Made by a program: the position numbers and the translations under genes
Part shown: positions 18,420-28,760 of the stretch, piece after piece
Layout of the letters: the number at the start of each line of letters is the position of its first letter
How positions within the stretch are numbered: the first letter of the stretch is position 1
Notes under the pieces: model-generated
What the model was told of the DNA's origin: nothing
Database searches by the model: none
The model's input: only the letters and a program-made list of their open reading frames with translations
From: Lentisalinibacter orientalis
Lineage (GTDB): Bacteria; Pseudomonadota; Gammaproteobacteria; Steroidobacterales; Woeseiaceae
Length of the DNA stretch: 64,000 nt
Assembly (NCBI RefSeq): GCF_040706535.1
Contig: NZ_JAPDRJ010000005.1
Coordinates: 248,001-312,000, forward strand
Direction of reading: 5' to 3'

Positions 18420-18932
18420 ATGAGACCCCTCACCGCCTTCAATTTCCGCGACTGGATCGACACCAACCGGGACGCACTGCGGCCGCCGGTATGCAACAAG
18501 CAGGTCTTCGAGGACGGCGAGTTCATCATCATGGTGGTCGGCGGGCCGAATTCCCGGGACGACTACCACTGGGACGAGGGCGAGGAATTCTTCTACCAGC
18601 TCGAGGGCGACATGCTGCTGAGGACCATGCAGGACGGCGAGCGGGTGGACATCCCCATCCGCGAGGGCGAGATCCTGCTGCTGCCGCCCCGGGTGCCCCA
18701 CTCGCCCCAGCGTTATGCCGACACGGTGGGGCTCGTGGTCGAGCGCAAGCGCGCGCCCGAGGAGCTGGACGGATTCATGTGGTTCTGCAACGAGTGCGAC
18801 ACGAAGCTGTACGAGGAATTCCTGCACGTCGACGACATCGTGAAGCAGCTGCCGCCGGTCTTCGAGCGCTTCTACGGCAGCGAGGAGAACCGCAGCTGCC
18901 CGAACTGCGGAGCCGTGATGCCGCCGCGCTGA
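18420..18932 (+). CDS. nbaC: 3-hydroxyanthranilate 3,4-dioxygenase
   Basis: This cupin dioxygenase opens the ring of 3-hydroxyanthranilate to 2-amino-3-carboxymuconate semialdehyde. The Fe(II) ligands are visible as His50, Glu56 and His94. The bacterial form has a C-terminal rubredoxin-like site, here Cys123, Cys126, Cys160 and Cys163 (FCNEC and CPNCG). Length of 170 residues is normal for the bacterial enzyme. A GGGAGAG Shine-Dalgarno precedes the ATG at 18420. The next gene starts 4 nt after its stop. Confidence 0.96.
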   Translation: MRPLTAFNFRDWIDTNRDALRPPVCNKQVFEDGEFIIMVVGGPNSRDDYHWDEGEEFFYQLEGDMLLRTMQDGERVDIPIREGEILLLPPRVPHSPQRYADTVGLVVERKRAPEELDGFMWFCNECDTKLYEEFLHVDDIVKQLPPVFERFYGSEENRSCPNCGAVMPPR

Positions 18933-18936
18933 GCCC

Positions 18937-19941
18937 GTGAAGATCGACATCCACACCCACGTGCTGCCGCCGGACTGGCCGGACCTGAAGGAACGCTACG
19001 GCTACGGCGGCTTCGTGCAGCTGGAGCATCACGGGCCCGGCTGCGCGCGCATGCTGCTGGACGGCAGGAACTTCCGCGAGGTGCAGTCGAACTGCTGGGA
19101 CCCCGGCGTACGCATCAGCGACTGCGACGCCACGGGCGTGGACGTGCAGGTACTCTCCACCGTGCCCGTCATGTTCAGCTACTGGGCCAAGCCGCGGGAT
19201 ACGGCCGACCTGGCCGCGCTGCTGAACGACCACATCGCCGCGCTGGTCGAAGAGCACCCCCGCCGCTTCCTCGGCCTCGGCACGCTGCCGATGCAGGACG
19301 CGGACCTGTCGATCCGCGAACTGGAACGCTGTCTCGAGCTCGGACTGCACGGCGTGGAGATCGGCACCCATGTGAACGGCTGGAACCTGGACGACGAGCG
19401 GGTGTTCCCGGTACTCGAGGCCGCCGCCGAGCTCGGCGCGGCCGTGTTCGTGCATCCCTGGGAGATGCTCGGCCGCGAGCGCATGAACCTGTACTGGCTG
19501 CCCTGGCTGGTGGGCATGCCGGCGGAGACGGCGCTATCGGTCTGCTCGCTGATCTTCGGCGGCGTGTTCGAGAAGCTGCCGGACCTGCGCGTGGCCTTCG
19601 CCCATGGCGGCGGCGCCTTCCCCGGGCTGATCGGGCGCCTGGAGCACGGCTTCGCCGTGCGGCCCGACATCGTCGCGGTCAAGAACACGGTGCCGCCCTC
19701 GGAGTATCTCGGCCGCTTCTACGTGGACTCGCTGGTGCACGACCGGCGCATGCTCGAGTACATGATCGAGCTGTTCGGCGCGGAGGCCATCGCCCTCGGC
19801 AGCGACTACCCATTCCCGCTCGGCGAGCACCACCCGGGCGCCCTGATCGAATCCATGGACCTCGACGCGGCCGTGCAGGACCGGCTGCTCGCCGGCACGG
19901 CGTTGGAGTGGCTGGACGTGGACCGGAGCCGTTTCCAGTGA
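18937..19941 (+). CDS. nbaD: 2-amino-3-carboxymuconate-6-semialdehyde decarboxylase
   Basis: ACMSD diverts the dioxygenase product away from quinolinate and NAD synthesis toward 2-aminomuconate and complete catabolism. The 334-residue amidohydrolase-fold protein begins with the zinc-binding IDIHTHVLPP, continues with FVHPWEMLGRER and FAHGGGAFPGLIGR, and ends with the catalytic-Asp motif LGSDYPFPLGE. The start is GTG at 18937; its stop overlaps the kynU start by 4 nt. Its presence argues that this cluster is catabolic rather than serving NAD synthesis. Confidence 0.95.
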   Translation: MKIDIHTHVLPPDWPDLKERYGYGGFVQLEHHGPGCARMLLDGRNFREVQSNCWDPGVRISDCDATGVDVQVLSTVPVMFSYWAKPRDTADLAALLNDHIAALVEEHPRRFLGLGTLPMQDADLSIRELERCLELGLHGVEIGTHVNGWNLDDERVFPVLEAAAELGAAVFVHPWEMLGRERMNLYWLPWLVGMPAETALSVCSLIFGGVFEKLPDLRVAFAHGGGAFPGLIGRLEHGFAVRPDIVAVKNTVPPSEYLGRFYVDSLVHDRRMLEYMIELFGAEAIALGSDYPFPLGEHHPGALIESMDLDAAVQDRLLAGTALEWLDVDRSRFQ

Positions 19942-21224
19942 GCGCGGCGTTCGAAGAGGCCCGGCGGCTGGACGCGGCCGATGCGCTGGCCGGCTTCCGG
20001 GAGGAGTTCGTCTTCCCGGAGCGTATCGACGGCCGCTCGCCCGTCTATCTCTGCGGCAACTCCCTCGGCCTGATGCCGCGCCGTGCGGCCGACGCGGTGC
20101 GCGCGGAGCTGGATGCCTGGGGCCGCCTGGCAGTGCGCGGGCACGTCGAGGGCGAACACCCCTGGCTGCCGGCGCACCGGCGGGCGGCCGAGCCGCTGGC
20201 CGCGCTGGTGGGCGGCACACCCGCCGAGACCGTGGCGATGAACACGCTCACGGTCAACCTGCACCTGCTGATGGCGAGCTTCTACCGGCCCGAAGGCGAG
20301 CGCCGCTGCATCGTCATCGAATCCGACGCCTTCCCGTCCGACCGCTATGCGGCCGCCTCCCAGATCGCCTGGCACGGCCACGACCCGGACCGGGATCTGC
20401 TGGAATGGCGCCCGCCGGAGGGAGAGCACGGCCTGCGCACGGAAGACCTGGCCGCGCTGCTGGAGCGCCGCGGACACGAGATCGCACTGCTGCTGCTGCC
20501 GGGCGTGCAGTACTACACCGGCCAGTGTCTGGACATGGCGGAGATCTGCCGGCTGGCGCAGCGCCACGGCGTGACGGTGGGTCTCGACCTCGCGCATGCC
20601 GTCGGCAACGTGCCGCTGTCACTGCACGACTGGGGCGCCGACTTCGCGGTGTGGTGCAGCTACAAGTACCTGAACGGCGGCCCGGGCGCGATCGCCGGCG
20701 CCTGGGTGCACGAACGCCACTGCCGCGACCGCAGCCTGCCCCGGCTGCTGGGCTGGTGGGGCCACGAGGAGAGCACCCGCTTCCGCATGACGAAGGACTT
20801 CACGCCCGCGCCGGGCGCGGACATCTGGCAGCTCAGCAACCCGCCGGTGCTCGCGCTGGCGCCCGTGATCGCCTCGCTGGAGCTGTTCGACGCCGCGGGC
20901 ATCGGCGCGCTGCGCGAGAAGTCCCTGGCGCTGACCGGTTATCTGCGCCGCCGGCTCGCGGAGCGGTTCCCCGGCGGCTTCGGCATCCTCACGCCGGAGG
21001 ATCCGGCCAGTCACGGCGCCCAGCTCTCACTGGTGGTGCGCGGCATGGGCCTCACGGGCCGGGACCTGTTCGAGAACCTCGAGCGCCTGAACGTGATCGC
21101 GGACTGGCGCGAGCCGGACGTCATCCGTGTGGCCCCGGTGCCGCTGTACAACTCCTACGCGGACGTCGAGGCCTTCCTCGAGCGCCTCGCCGAGGCCGCC
21201 GCCATGACCCAGGCTCTGGCATGA
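19938..21224 (+). CDS. kynU: Kynureninase
   Basis: KynU cleaves kynurenine or 3-hydroxykynurenine to (3-hydroxy)anthranilate and alanine, with PLP. The 428-residue product has the N-terminal VYLCGNSLGLMPRRA, and the PLP lysine is Lys243 in CSYKYLNGGPG. The C-terminal VIRVAPVPLYNSYADVEAF is typical. The GTG start overlaps the ACMSD stop (GTGA). A start 30 nt upstream in frame lies inside ACMSD and is not favoured. Confidence 0.96.
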   Translation: MSAAFEEARRLDAADALAGFREEFVFPERIDGRSPVYLCGNSLGLMPRRAADAVRAELDAWGRLAVRGHVEGEHPWLPAHRRAAEPLAALVGGTPAETVAMNTLTVNLHLLMASFYRPEGERRCIVIESDAFPSDRYAAASQIAWHGHDPDRDLLEWRPPEGEHGLRTEDLAALLERRGHEIALLLLPGVQYYTGQCLDMAEICRLAQRHGVTVGLDLAHAVGNVPLSLHDWGADFAVWCSYKYLNGGPGAIAGAWVHERHCRDRSLPRLLGWWGHEESTRFRMTKDFTPAPGADIWQLSNPPVLALAPVIASLELFDAAGIGALREKSLALTGYLRRRLAERFPGGFGILTPEDPASHGAQLSLVVRGMGLTGRDLFENLERLNVIADWREPDVIRVAPVPLYNSYADVEAFLERLAEAAAMTQALA

Positions 21225-21234
21225 GCGGCCTGGC

Positions 21235-22626
21235 ATGAGCGGCACGGCCCTGCACGGCACCGGCGACGACCCCATCGCCATCCTGGGCGCGGGACTGACC
21301 GGCTCGCTGCTGGCCGTGCTGCTCGCCCGCCGCGGCCATGCCGTGGACCTGTATGAGCGCCAGCCGGACCTGCGCACCCACAATGCCCAGGGCGGCCGCT
21401 CGATCAACCTGGCCCTGGCCGCCCGGGGTCTGCGGGGGCTGGCCCTGGCCGGCCTGACCGAGGCGGTGGAGCCGCTGCTGATGCCCATGTCCGGGCGCCT
21501 GCTGCATCAGGAGGACGGCGGCCTCGACTTCCAGCCCTACGGTCAGCACGAAGGCGAGGAGAACTATTCGGTGTCCCGCGCCGACCTCAACCGGGTGCTG
21601 CTGGACGCCGCCGAGGCAGCCGGCGCCCGGCTGCACTTCGGCGAGGGCTGCAGCGGCATCGATCTCGATGCGCGGCGGGCCACGCTCCGCCACGAGCAGA
21701 CCGGTGCCGAGCGGCAGGTCGCCATGGCACCCCTGATCGCCGCCGACGGCGCCGGCTCGGTCGTGCGGCGCGCGCTGGCCGATGCCGGCCACATCAGCGC
21801 CGGCGAGTCCCTGCTGGCCCACGGCTACAAGGAACTCACCATCCCGCCGGCGGAGGACGGCGGCTTCCGCATCGACCCGGGCGCGCTGCACATCTGGCCG
21901 CGGGGCGGCTTCATGCTCATCGCGCTGCCGAACCCGGGCGGCGACTTCACCGTGACGCTGTTCCTGCCCAACGAGGGCCCGGAGAGTTTCGCCTCGCTCG
22001 ACGACGAGGCATCGGTGCGGGAGTTCTTCGAGCGCCATTTCCCGGACACCCCGGGGCTCATTCCCGATTTCGCGGAACAGTTCGCCGCCAACCCGGTCGG
22101 CATCCTCGGCACGGTGCGCTGCGAGCCGTGGCACCTGGGCGGAGACGTGCTGCTGATCGGCGACGCGGCCCACGCCATCGTGCCGTTCCACGGCCAGGGC
22201 ATGAACGCGGGCTTCGAGGACTGCGCCGAATTCTGCCGGCTGCTGGACGGCGGCTGCGACGACCGCGAACGACTGTTCGGCGAGTTCAGCCGGCTGCGCC
22301 GCCCGAACGCAGAGGCCATCGCCGACATGGCGCTGGAGAATTACGTGGAGATGCGCGACACGGTGCGCGACCCCCGCTTCCACCTGAAGAAGGCCCTCGC
22401 CTTCGAGCTAGAGCGCCGCTGCCCGGACCGTTTCGTGCCCCGCTACTCCATGGTGATGTTCCACGCGGAGATCCCTTACGCCGAAGCGCTGGCCCGGGGC
22501 GAGGTGCAGGCCCGGCTGCTCGAGGAGCTGACCGCCGGCGCGCACTCGCTGGCCGACGTGGACCTGGCGCTGGCCGAGCGCCTCGTCAGCGAGCGGCTGG
22601 CGCCGCTGCCCTGCGCTCCAGCGTGA
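21235..22626 (+). CDS. kmo: Kynurenine 3-monooxygenase
   Basis: KMO is an FAD- and NADPH-dependent hydroxylase making 3-hydroxykynurenine. The 463-residue protein has the FAD-binding AILGAGLTGSLLAVLLARRG at the N-terminus, the family motif AQGGRSINLALAARGLRGL, and GDAAHAIVPFHGQGMNAGFED. Bacterial KMO carries a C-terminal substrate-domain helix region, present here up to residue 463. The last 41 bp overlap convergently with folA on the other strand. kynA (tryptophan dioxygenase) and kynB (formamidase), which would feed it, are not in this window. Confidence 0.95.
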   Translation: MSGTALHGTGDDPIAILGAGLTGSLLAVLLARRGHAVDLYERQPDLRTHNAQGGRSINLALAARGLRGLALAGLTEAVEPLLMPMSGRLLHQEDGGLDFQPYGQHEGEENYSVSRADLNRVLLDAAEAAGARLHFGEGCSGIDLDARRATLRHEQTGAERQVAMAPLIAADGAGSVVRRALADAGHISAGESLLAHGYKELTIPPAEDGGFRIDPGALHIWPRGGFMLIALPNPGGDFTVTLFLPNEGPESFASLDDEASVREFFERHFPDTPGLIPDFAEQFAANPVGILGTVRCEPWHLGGDVLLIGDAAHAIVPFHGQGMNAGFEDCAEFCRLLDGGCDDRERLFGEFSRLRRPNAEAIADMALENYVEMRDTVRDPRFHLKKALAFELERRCPDRFVPRYSMVMFHAEIPYAEALARGEVQARLLEELTAGAHSLADVDLALAERLVSERLAPLPCAPA

Positions 22627-23119
22627 GATAGCTGTAGCCGAGTTCGCGTTCCCCGCCGGCGGGGAAGTCCTGCCGCTCCACCGCGCGCCAGTCGGCATTG
22701 TCCAGGGACGGGAAGCGGGTGTCTCCCTCGAACGGGCGGTGCAGCCGGGTGAGATAGATGCGCCGCGCCAGCGGCAGCGCCTCGCGGTAGAGCGCCGCGC
22801 CGCCGATCACCATTACCTCTTCCTCATCCGCGTCCCGCGCCAGCGCGAGAGCCGCCTCCAGCCCGTCCGCCACCTCGCAACCCTCGGCGGAGTAGCCGGG
22901 CCTTGTGCTCAGCACGATGTTGCGCCTGCCGGGCAGCGCCCGGCCGATGGACTCGTGGGTGCGCCGGCCCATCACGATCGGCTTGCCCATGGTGATGTCG
23001 CGGAAGCGGCGCAGGTCTTCCGGCAGGTGCCAGGGCAGGCGGTTGTCGACGCCGATCACGTCGTTGGCGGCAGCGGCCACGATGAGCGAGACGACGGGCG
23101 TGGCGGACACCCGTGACAC
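22586..23119 (-). CDS. folA: Dihydrofolate reductase
   Basis: FolA regenerates tetrahydrofolate from the dihydrofolate produced by ThyA. Motifs: SLIVAAAANDVIGVDNRLPWHLPEDLRRF at the N-terminus with the catalytic acidic residue in LPEDL, GRRTHESIGRALPGR and the NADPH-binding VIGGAALY. The start is GTG at 23119, 1 nt after thyA; a second in-frame GTG at 23110 would also work. The 3' end overlaps kmo by 41 bp in convergent orientation, so no terminator separates them. Confidence 0.95.
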   Translation of the reverse strand: MSRVSATPVVSLIVAAAANDVIGVDNRLPWHLPEDLRRFRDITMGKPIVMGRRTHESIGRALPGRRNIVLSTRPGYSAEGCEVADGLEAALALARDADEEEVMVIGGAALYREALPLARRIYLTRLHRPFEGDTRFPSLDNADWRAVERQDFPAGGERELGYSYLTLERRAAAPAAR

Positions 23120-23120
23120 G

Positions 23121-23915
23121 TCAGACGGCCACCGGCGCCTTGATGTGGGGATGGTGGCGGTAGCCGCGGATCTCGAAGTCCTCGTAGCGGTAGTCGAACA
23201 GCGTCGGCGGCCGGCGCTTCAGCGCCAGCGTCGGCAGCGGCAGCGGCTCGCGCGTGAGCTGCTCGTCGGCCTGGTCCAGGTGATTCAGATACAGATGGCA
23301 ATCGCCGCCGGTCCAGATGAAGTCGCCCACGTCGAGATCCGCCTGCTGGGCCACCATGTGGGTCAGCAGCGCGTAGGAGGCGATGTTGAACGGCACGCCC
23401 AGGAAGATGTCGGCGCTGCGCTGGTACAGCTGGCACGACAGCCGCCCCTCCGCCACGTAGAACTGGAAAAAGGCGTGGCAGGGGGCCAGCGCCATGCGGT
23501 CGAGTTCGCTCACGTTCCAGGCGCTCACGATGATGCGGCGCGAGTCCGGATCACTCTTGAGCTGCTCCAGCACCCGCGACAGCTGGTCGATGTGGCCGCC
23601 GTCCGGCGTGGGCCAGGAGCGCCACTGCGCGCCGTAGATCGGGCCGAGGTCGCCGTTCTCGTCGGCCCACTCGTCCCAGATCGTCACCCCGTTCTCGCGC
23701 AGGTAGGCGGTGTTGGTGTCGCCCTGCAGGAACCACAGCAGCTCGTGAATGATGGAGCGGGTATGCAGCTTCTTGGTGGTGACCATCGGGAAGCCCTCGC
23801 CGAGGTCGAAGCGCATCTGGTGACCGAACACGCTGAGGGTGCCGGTGCCGGTGCGGTCGTCCTTGCGCACCCCCTCCTCGCGCACCCGCCGCATCATCTC
23901 CAGGTACTGCCTCAT
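23121..23915 (-). CDS. thyA: Thymidylate synthase
   Basis: ThyA makes dTMP from dUMP using methylene-THF. The 264-residue length and the catalytic Cys146 in ALAPCHAFFQFYV match the E. coli enzyme exactly in position. Other signatures are RTGTGTLSVFGHQMRF, IHELLWFLQGDTN and IWDEWADENGDLGPIYG. It is sandwiched between lgt (3 nt) and folA (1 nt) in one operon. Confidence 0.98.
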   Translation of the reverse strand: MRQYLEMMRRVREEGVRKDDRTGTGTLSVFGHQMRFDLGEGFPMVTTKKLHTRSIIHELLWFLQGDTNTAYLRENGVTIWDEWADENGDLGPIYGAQWRSWPTPDGGHIDQLSRVLEQLKSDPDSRRIIVSAWNVSELDRMALAPCHAFFQFYVAEGRLSCQLYQRSADIFLGVPFNIASYALLTHMVAQQADLDVGDFIWTGGDCHLYLNHLDQADEQLTREPLPLPTLALKRRPPTLFDYRYEDFEIRGYRHHPHIKAPVAV

Positions 23916-23918
23916 CCG

Positions 23919-24758
23919 TCAGCTCCCGGTCGCGGGTCCGCCGGGCCTGCCCCTCTGCCGGCCCCCGTGACGATAGGCCAGGGCGAGCACGATCAGGCCG
24001 GCCACGATCATCGGCACGCTCAGCACCTGGCCCCTCGTGAGCCAGCCGAACGCCACGTACTCGCCATAGTCCGGCAGGCGCACGAACTCCACCGCCGTGC
24101 GGAAGATGCCGTAGAACAGCAGGAACAGCCCCGAGACCGCCATGGTGGGACGCGGACGTGCCGAGTAGACCCACAGAATGACGAACAGCACCAGCCCCTC
24201 CAGCAGCGCCTCGTACAGCTGGGAGGGGTGCAGCACCTCCGGGCCCGGCCGGAAGCCCTGGAAGACGTCGTCGGGGACCCGGAAGCCCCAGGGCAGATCC
24301 GTGGGCCTGCCCCACAGCTCGCCGTTGATGAAGTTGCCGATGCGTCCGGCGCCGAGACCGATGGGCGCCAGCGGCGCCACGAAATCCGTCATCCGCCAGA
24401 AGCCGTGGCCCACCCGCCGGCCGAGCAGCCACACGGCCACCATCACGCCGATGAGACCGCCGTGGAAGGACATGCCGCCCTCCCAGATCTTGAACGGATA
24501 CAGCGGGTCCTGCGCCCATGCGCCGAGACCGTAGAAGAAGACGTAGCCGATGCGCCCGCCGAGCATCACGCCCAGCGCGCCGTAGAAGATCAGGTCGTCG
24601 ACCTGCTGCGGAGTGACGGGTGCGTCCGCCCGCTGCGCGCGGTGCCGCGCCAGCAGCCACGCAGCCACGAAGCCGACCAGGTACATCAGCCCGTACCAGC
24701 GCACGCCGAGGGGACCGATGGAGAAGATGACGGGATCGATGCGGGGGTATTCGAACAT
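23919..24758 (-). CDS. lgt: Phosphatidylglycerol-prolipoprotein diacylglyceryl transferase
   Basis: Lgt adds diacylglycerol to the lipobox cysteine of prolipoproteins such as RlpA. The product is polytopic (seven membrane segments expected), with the family motifs VRWYGLMYLVGF, GGRIGYVFFYG, MSFHGGLIGV and the signature GRIGNFINGELWGR. The ATG at 24758 (MFEYPRIDPVIF) is the family start; a GTG 18 nt upstream is possible. It is divergent from the YyaL-type gene with about 90 bp between. Confidence 0.96.
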   Translation of the reverse strand: MFEYPRIDPVIFSIGPLGVRWYGLMYLVGFVAAWLLARHRAQRADAPVTPQQVDDLIFYGALGVMLGGRIGYVFFYGLGAWAQDPLYPFKIWEGGMSFHGGLIGVMVAVWLLGRRVGHGFWRMTDFVAPLAPIGLGAGRIGNFINGELWGRPTDLPWGFRVPDDVFQGFRPGPEVLHPSQLYEALLEGLVLFVILWVYSARPRPTMAVSGLFLLFYGIFRTAVEFVRLPDYGEYVAFGWLTRGQVLSVPMIVAGLIVLALAYRHGGRQRGRPGGPATGS

Positions 24759-24847
24759 GGCGGCGTAGTCTAGCACCGGGCCGGGGCGTCCTCACCTCGC
24801 CGATGCGTACGTTATAGTGGCCGGCCACGCGAAGGGAGGTGAATGCC

Positions 24848-26932
<2,085 letters not shown>

Positions 26933-27310
26933 TTCGTTCTTTCATGGCCGCCCTGCGGGGGTATCCATCTTGCTCCCGACAAAGGGTCGCGGCGATGGAT
27001 ACCCCCGCATGACGGCCGCCTCGTGGTGGCATGCAGGGGCTGCCAGTCAGCAGCGCCTGCTGACTGGTGCCAAGCCTCTAGGCTACGGGCCCGTCAGCGG
27101 GTGGGTGAGGGTTGCGGGGTCGTCCTCGATGCAGCGCAGGCCTCGATGGGCATGTAGGAGGGGCTTCGGCCCCGATCAGCGCTCGGCCACCTGAGGCGAA
27201 GATCGGGCCTAAAGGCCCTCCCACATGAGCGTCCCCGCGACCCTCACCCACCCGATGGCGGGCCCACGTCAGGAGAAACGAGGGATCGGGCCTGAAGGCC
27301 CTCCTACCGG
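26933..27310. repeat. Gene-free palindrome island with GTAG-headed REP-like repeats
   Basis: No coding frame of merit occurs here. The segment holds, in order: (i) a 15-bp perfect inverted repeat, 26955-26969 with 26994-27008, flanked by a further 5-bp pair; (ii) an 11-bp perfect hairpin with a 3-nt loop, 27043-27053 with 27057-27067; (iii) a long inverted repeat matching 22 of 24, 27098-27121 with 27231-27254, whose similarity continues outward through GGGCCCG; (iv) nested inside it, two GTAG-headed hairpins at 27154-27177 and 27201-27224 in opposite orientation; (v) a fifth element at 27285-27307 identical over 23 nt to one at 38348. Elements (i) and (ii) could also terminate the YyaL-type transcript. 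Confidence 0.85.
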
Positions 27311-27790
27311 TTAGCGGGGGAGGTTCTCCAGGAACTCGCGGACCGCGGCGCGCGCCCAGGCCTGCGCCGCCGGATGGCGGCTGGCGCGCGGGCCCGCCAC
27401 GTTCAGCGTGCCGATGCCGTGCCCGGCGACGAACTCGCCGATGCGCCGTGCGGCTTCTGCCGTGTCCATCTCGTGAGCGTCGAGCAGCAGGTAGGGTTTG
27501 CGCTCGCGGCGGCAGTAGGCGACCGTGAGTTCGGTGCCGCCTTCCAGCGCGGAGAAGAAGATCACGGCGGTGCCGTCGCTGTCCTGCACGTTTTTCAGGG
27601 TGCGGGCGGGATAGTCCTCGTCCGGCAGTTCGCGCATGGGGAAGAAGGGCGGTATGGCGCCGTCCTCGGCCTTGCGGCCGGCGGGACACCAGCCGCCGCA
27701 GGGCACGCCGCGGTCCAGCGCCGCGATGAGCGCGCCCCGGTCCACACCGGTCTGCCCGCCGGAGACGATCCTGATCTGGCGATTCTTCAC
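27311..27790 (-). CDS. SLOG-fold protein, putative molybdenum-carrier (YpsA-like)
   Basis: A 159-residue Rossmann-like protein. The N-terminal IVSGGQTGVDRGAL is the signature of the putative molybdenum carrier/YpsA branch of the SLOG superfamily, which binds nucleotide-type ligands; a second conserved stretch, GGTELTVAYCRRERKPYLL, is also present. The biochemical function is unknown, and the molybdenum-carrier name comes from weak family annotation. It sits next to the palindrome island and is 45 nt downstream of the M23 peptidase gene on the same strand, with no obvious functional link. Confidence 0.85.
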   Translation of the reverse strand: MKNRQIRIVSGGQTGVDRGALIAALDRGVPCGGWCPAGRKAEDGAIPPFFPMRELPDEDYPARTLKNVQDSDGTAVIFFSALEGGTELTVAYCRRERKPYLLLDAHEMDTAEAARRIGEFVAGHGIGTLNVAGPRASRHPAAQAWARAAVREFLENLPR

Positions 27791-27835
27791 GGCACCATCA
27801 TACGGCGGCGCCGGCCGCCGGCAACAGGAACGGGG

Positions 27836-28756
27836 TCAAAAAGCGGTGATCTCCCTGCCGGTCTCCGGCGTGACCGGACCCCGGGGGCCGGCGAAGCGCA
27901 CCGGCACGGATTCGAGCCGCAGCCCGGCGTTGCGCTGCACGGCGAAGTGCAGGTGCGGGCCGGTGGTGTAGCCGGTGTTGCCGGAGTCGGCGATGTACTG
28001 GCCGCGGGCGACCTTCTCGCCGGGCCGTACCCGGATCGAATCCCAGTTCAGGTGGGCGTACACCGCCATGGTGCCGTCGTCGTGGACGATGCGCACCAGA
28101 TTGGCCCGCGGCAGGTCCCGCTCCCGGTCCGTGCCGCCGGTGAAGTGCCGGGCGGCCACCTCGAACACGGTGCCCGCACGTGCCGCGTAGACGCCCGTGC
28201 CGACCGGCACCGCGACGTCCACGCCATGCCGGCTCGCCAGGGTGTCGTGGGTGCTCGTGTCCGGCCAGGCCTGGGTGACGCGGTGGCGCGTGGCCGCAGC
28301 AAACGGGAACCGGTACAGCACGTCCGGATCGTGGCTGGCGGCCGGGTCGCCCGGCAGCGACTCGTAGCGGAAACGGAAACGGCCGGGTACCGCCGGGTCC
28401 ACGCGGTCGAGGCCGAGCACCACGGAGCCGGTGCGCGCGGGTATGGTGGTGCGCACGTCGCGCTCGGCCACCGGCTCGAGATTGTCGAGATCCATCGCGG
28501 CGAGGACGAGTTCCACCGGCACGTAACGGCGATTCTCGGCGATGACCTCGAAGCCGCTGTCGGTCTCGCGCCGCCGGATCACCAGGCCGTCGTCCGACGA
28601 GGACGCCAGCGGGCGCACCTCCACGTCCTGCGCGGCGGCGGGACGCCGGTCGGTGTAGACCCACTGACCGTCGTCGCCCCGGTACTTGTACAGGGTATCG
28701 CCGGCCGCCGCGGCGGCCGGCAGGACCGCGGCGAGGAGCACCACGCCGAGGCCCAT
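27836..28756 (-). CDS. DUF4124 and M23 family metallopeptidase
   Basis: A 306-residue secreted protein. It has a signal peptide (about residues 1-19, ending AAAAAG), a DUF4124 domain (YKYRGDDGQWVYTDRRP) and a C-terminal LytM/M23 domain with the zinc ligand motifs HGVDVAVP and PHLHF. M23 enzymes with both motifs cut peptidoglycan cross-bridges. The ATG at 28756 gives a proper signal peptide and begins 4 nt after the stop of the upstream double protease, so the two are almost surely co-transcribed. Earlier in-frame ATGs lie inside that gene. Confidence 0.9.
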   Translation of the reverse strand: MGLGVVLLAAVLPAAAAAGDTLYKYRGDDGQWVYTDRRPAAAQDVEVRPLASSSDDGLVIRRRETDSGFEVIAENRRYVPVELVLAAMDLDNLEPVAERDVRTTIPARTGSVVLGLDRVDPAVPGRFRFRYESLPGDPAASHDPDVLYRFPFAAATRHRVTQAWPDTSTHDTLASRHGVDVAVPVGTGVYAARAGTVFEVAARHFTGGTDRERDLPRANLVRIVHDDGTMAVYAHLNWDSIRVRPGEKVARGQYIADSGNTGYTTGPHLHFAVQRNAGLRLESVPVRFAGPRGPVTPETGREITAF

Positions 28757-28760
28757 GCGA

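Noticed and set aside
26955..27067. Reading the two hairpins after the YyaL-type gene as classical intrinsic terminators
   Set aside because: Neither is followed by a T-run, and both belong to a cluster of palindromes. They may still impede transcription.
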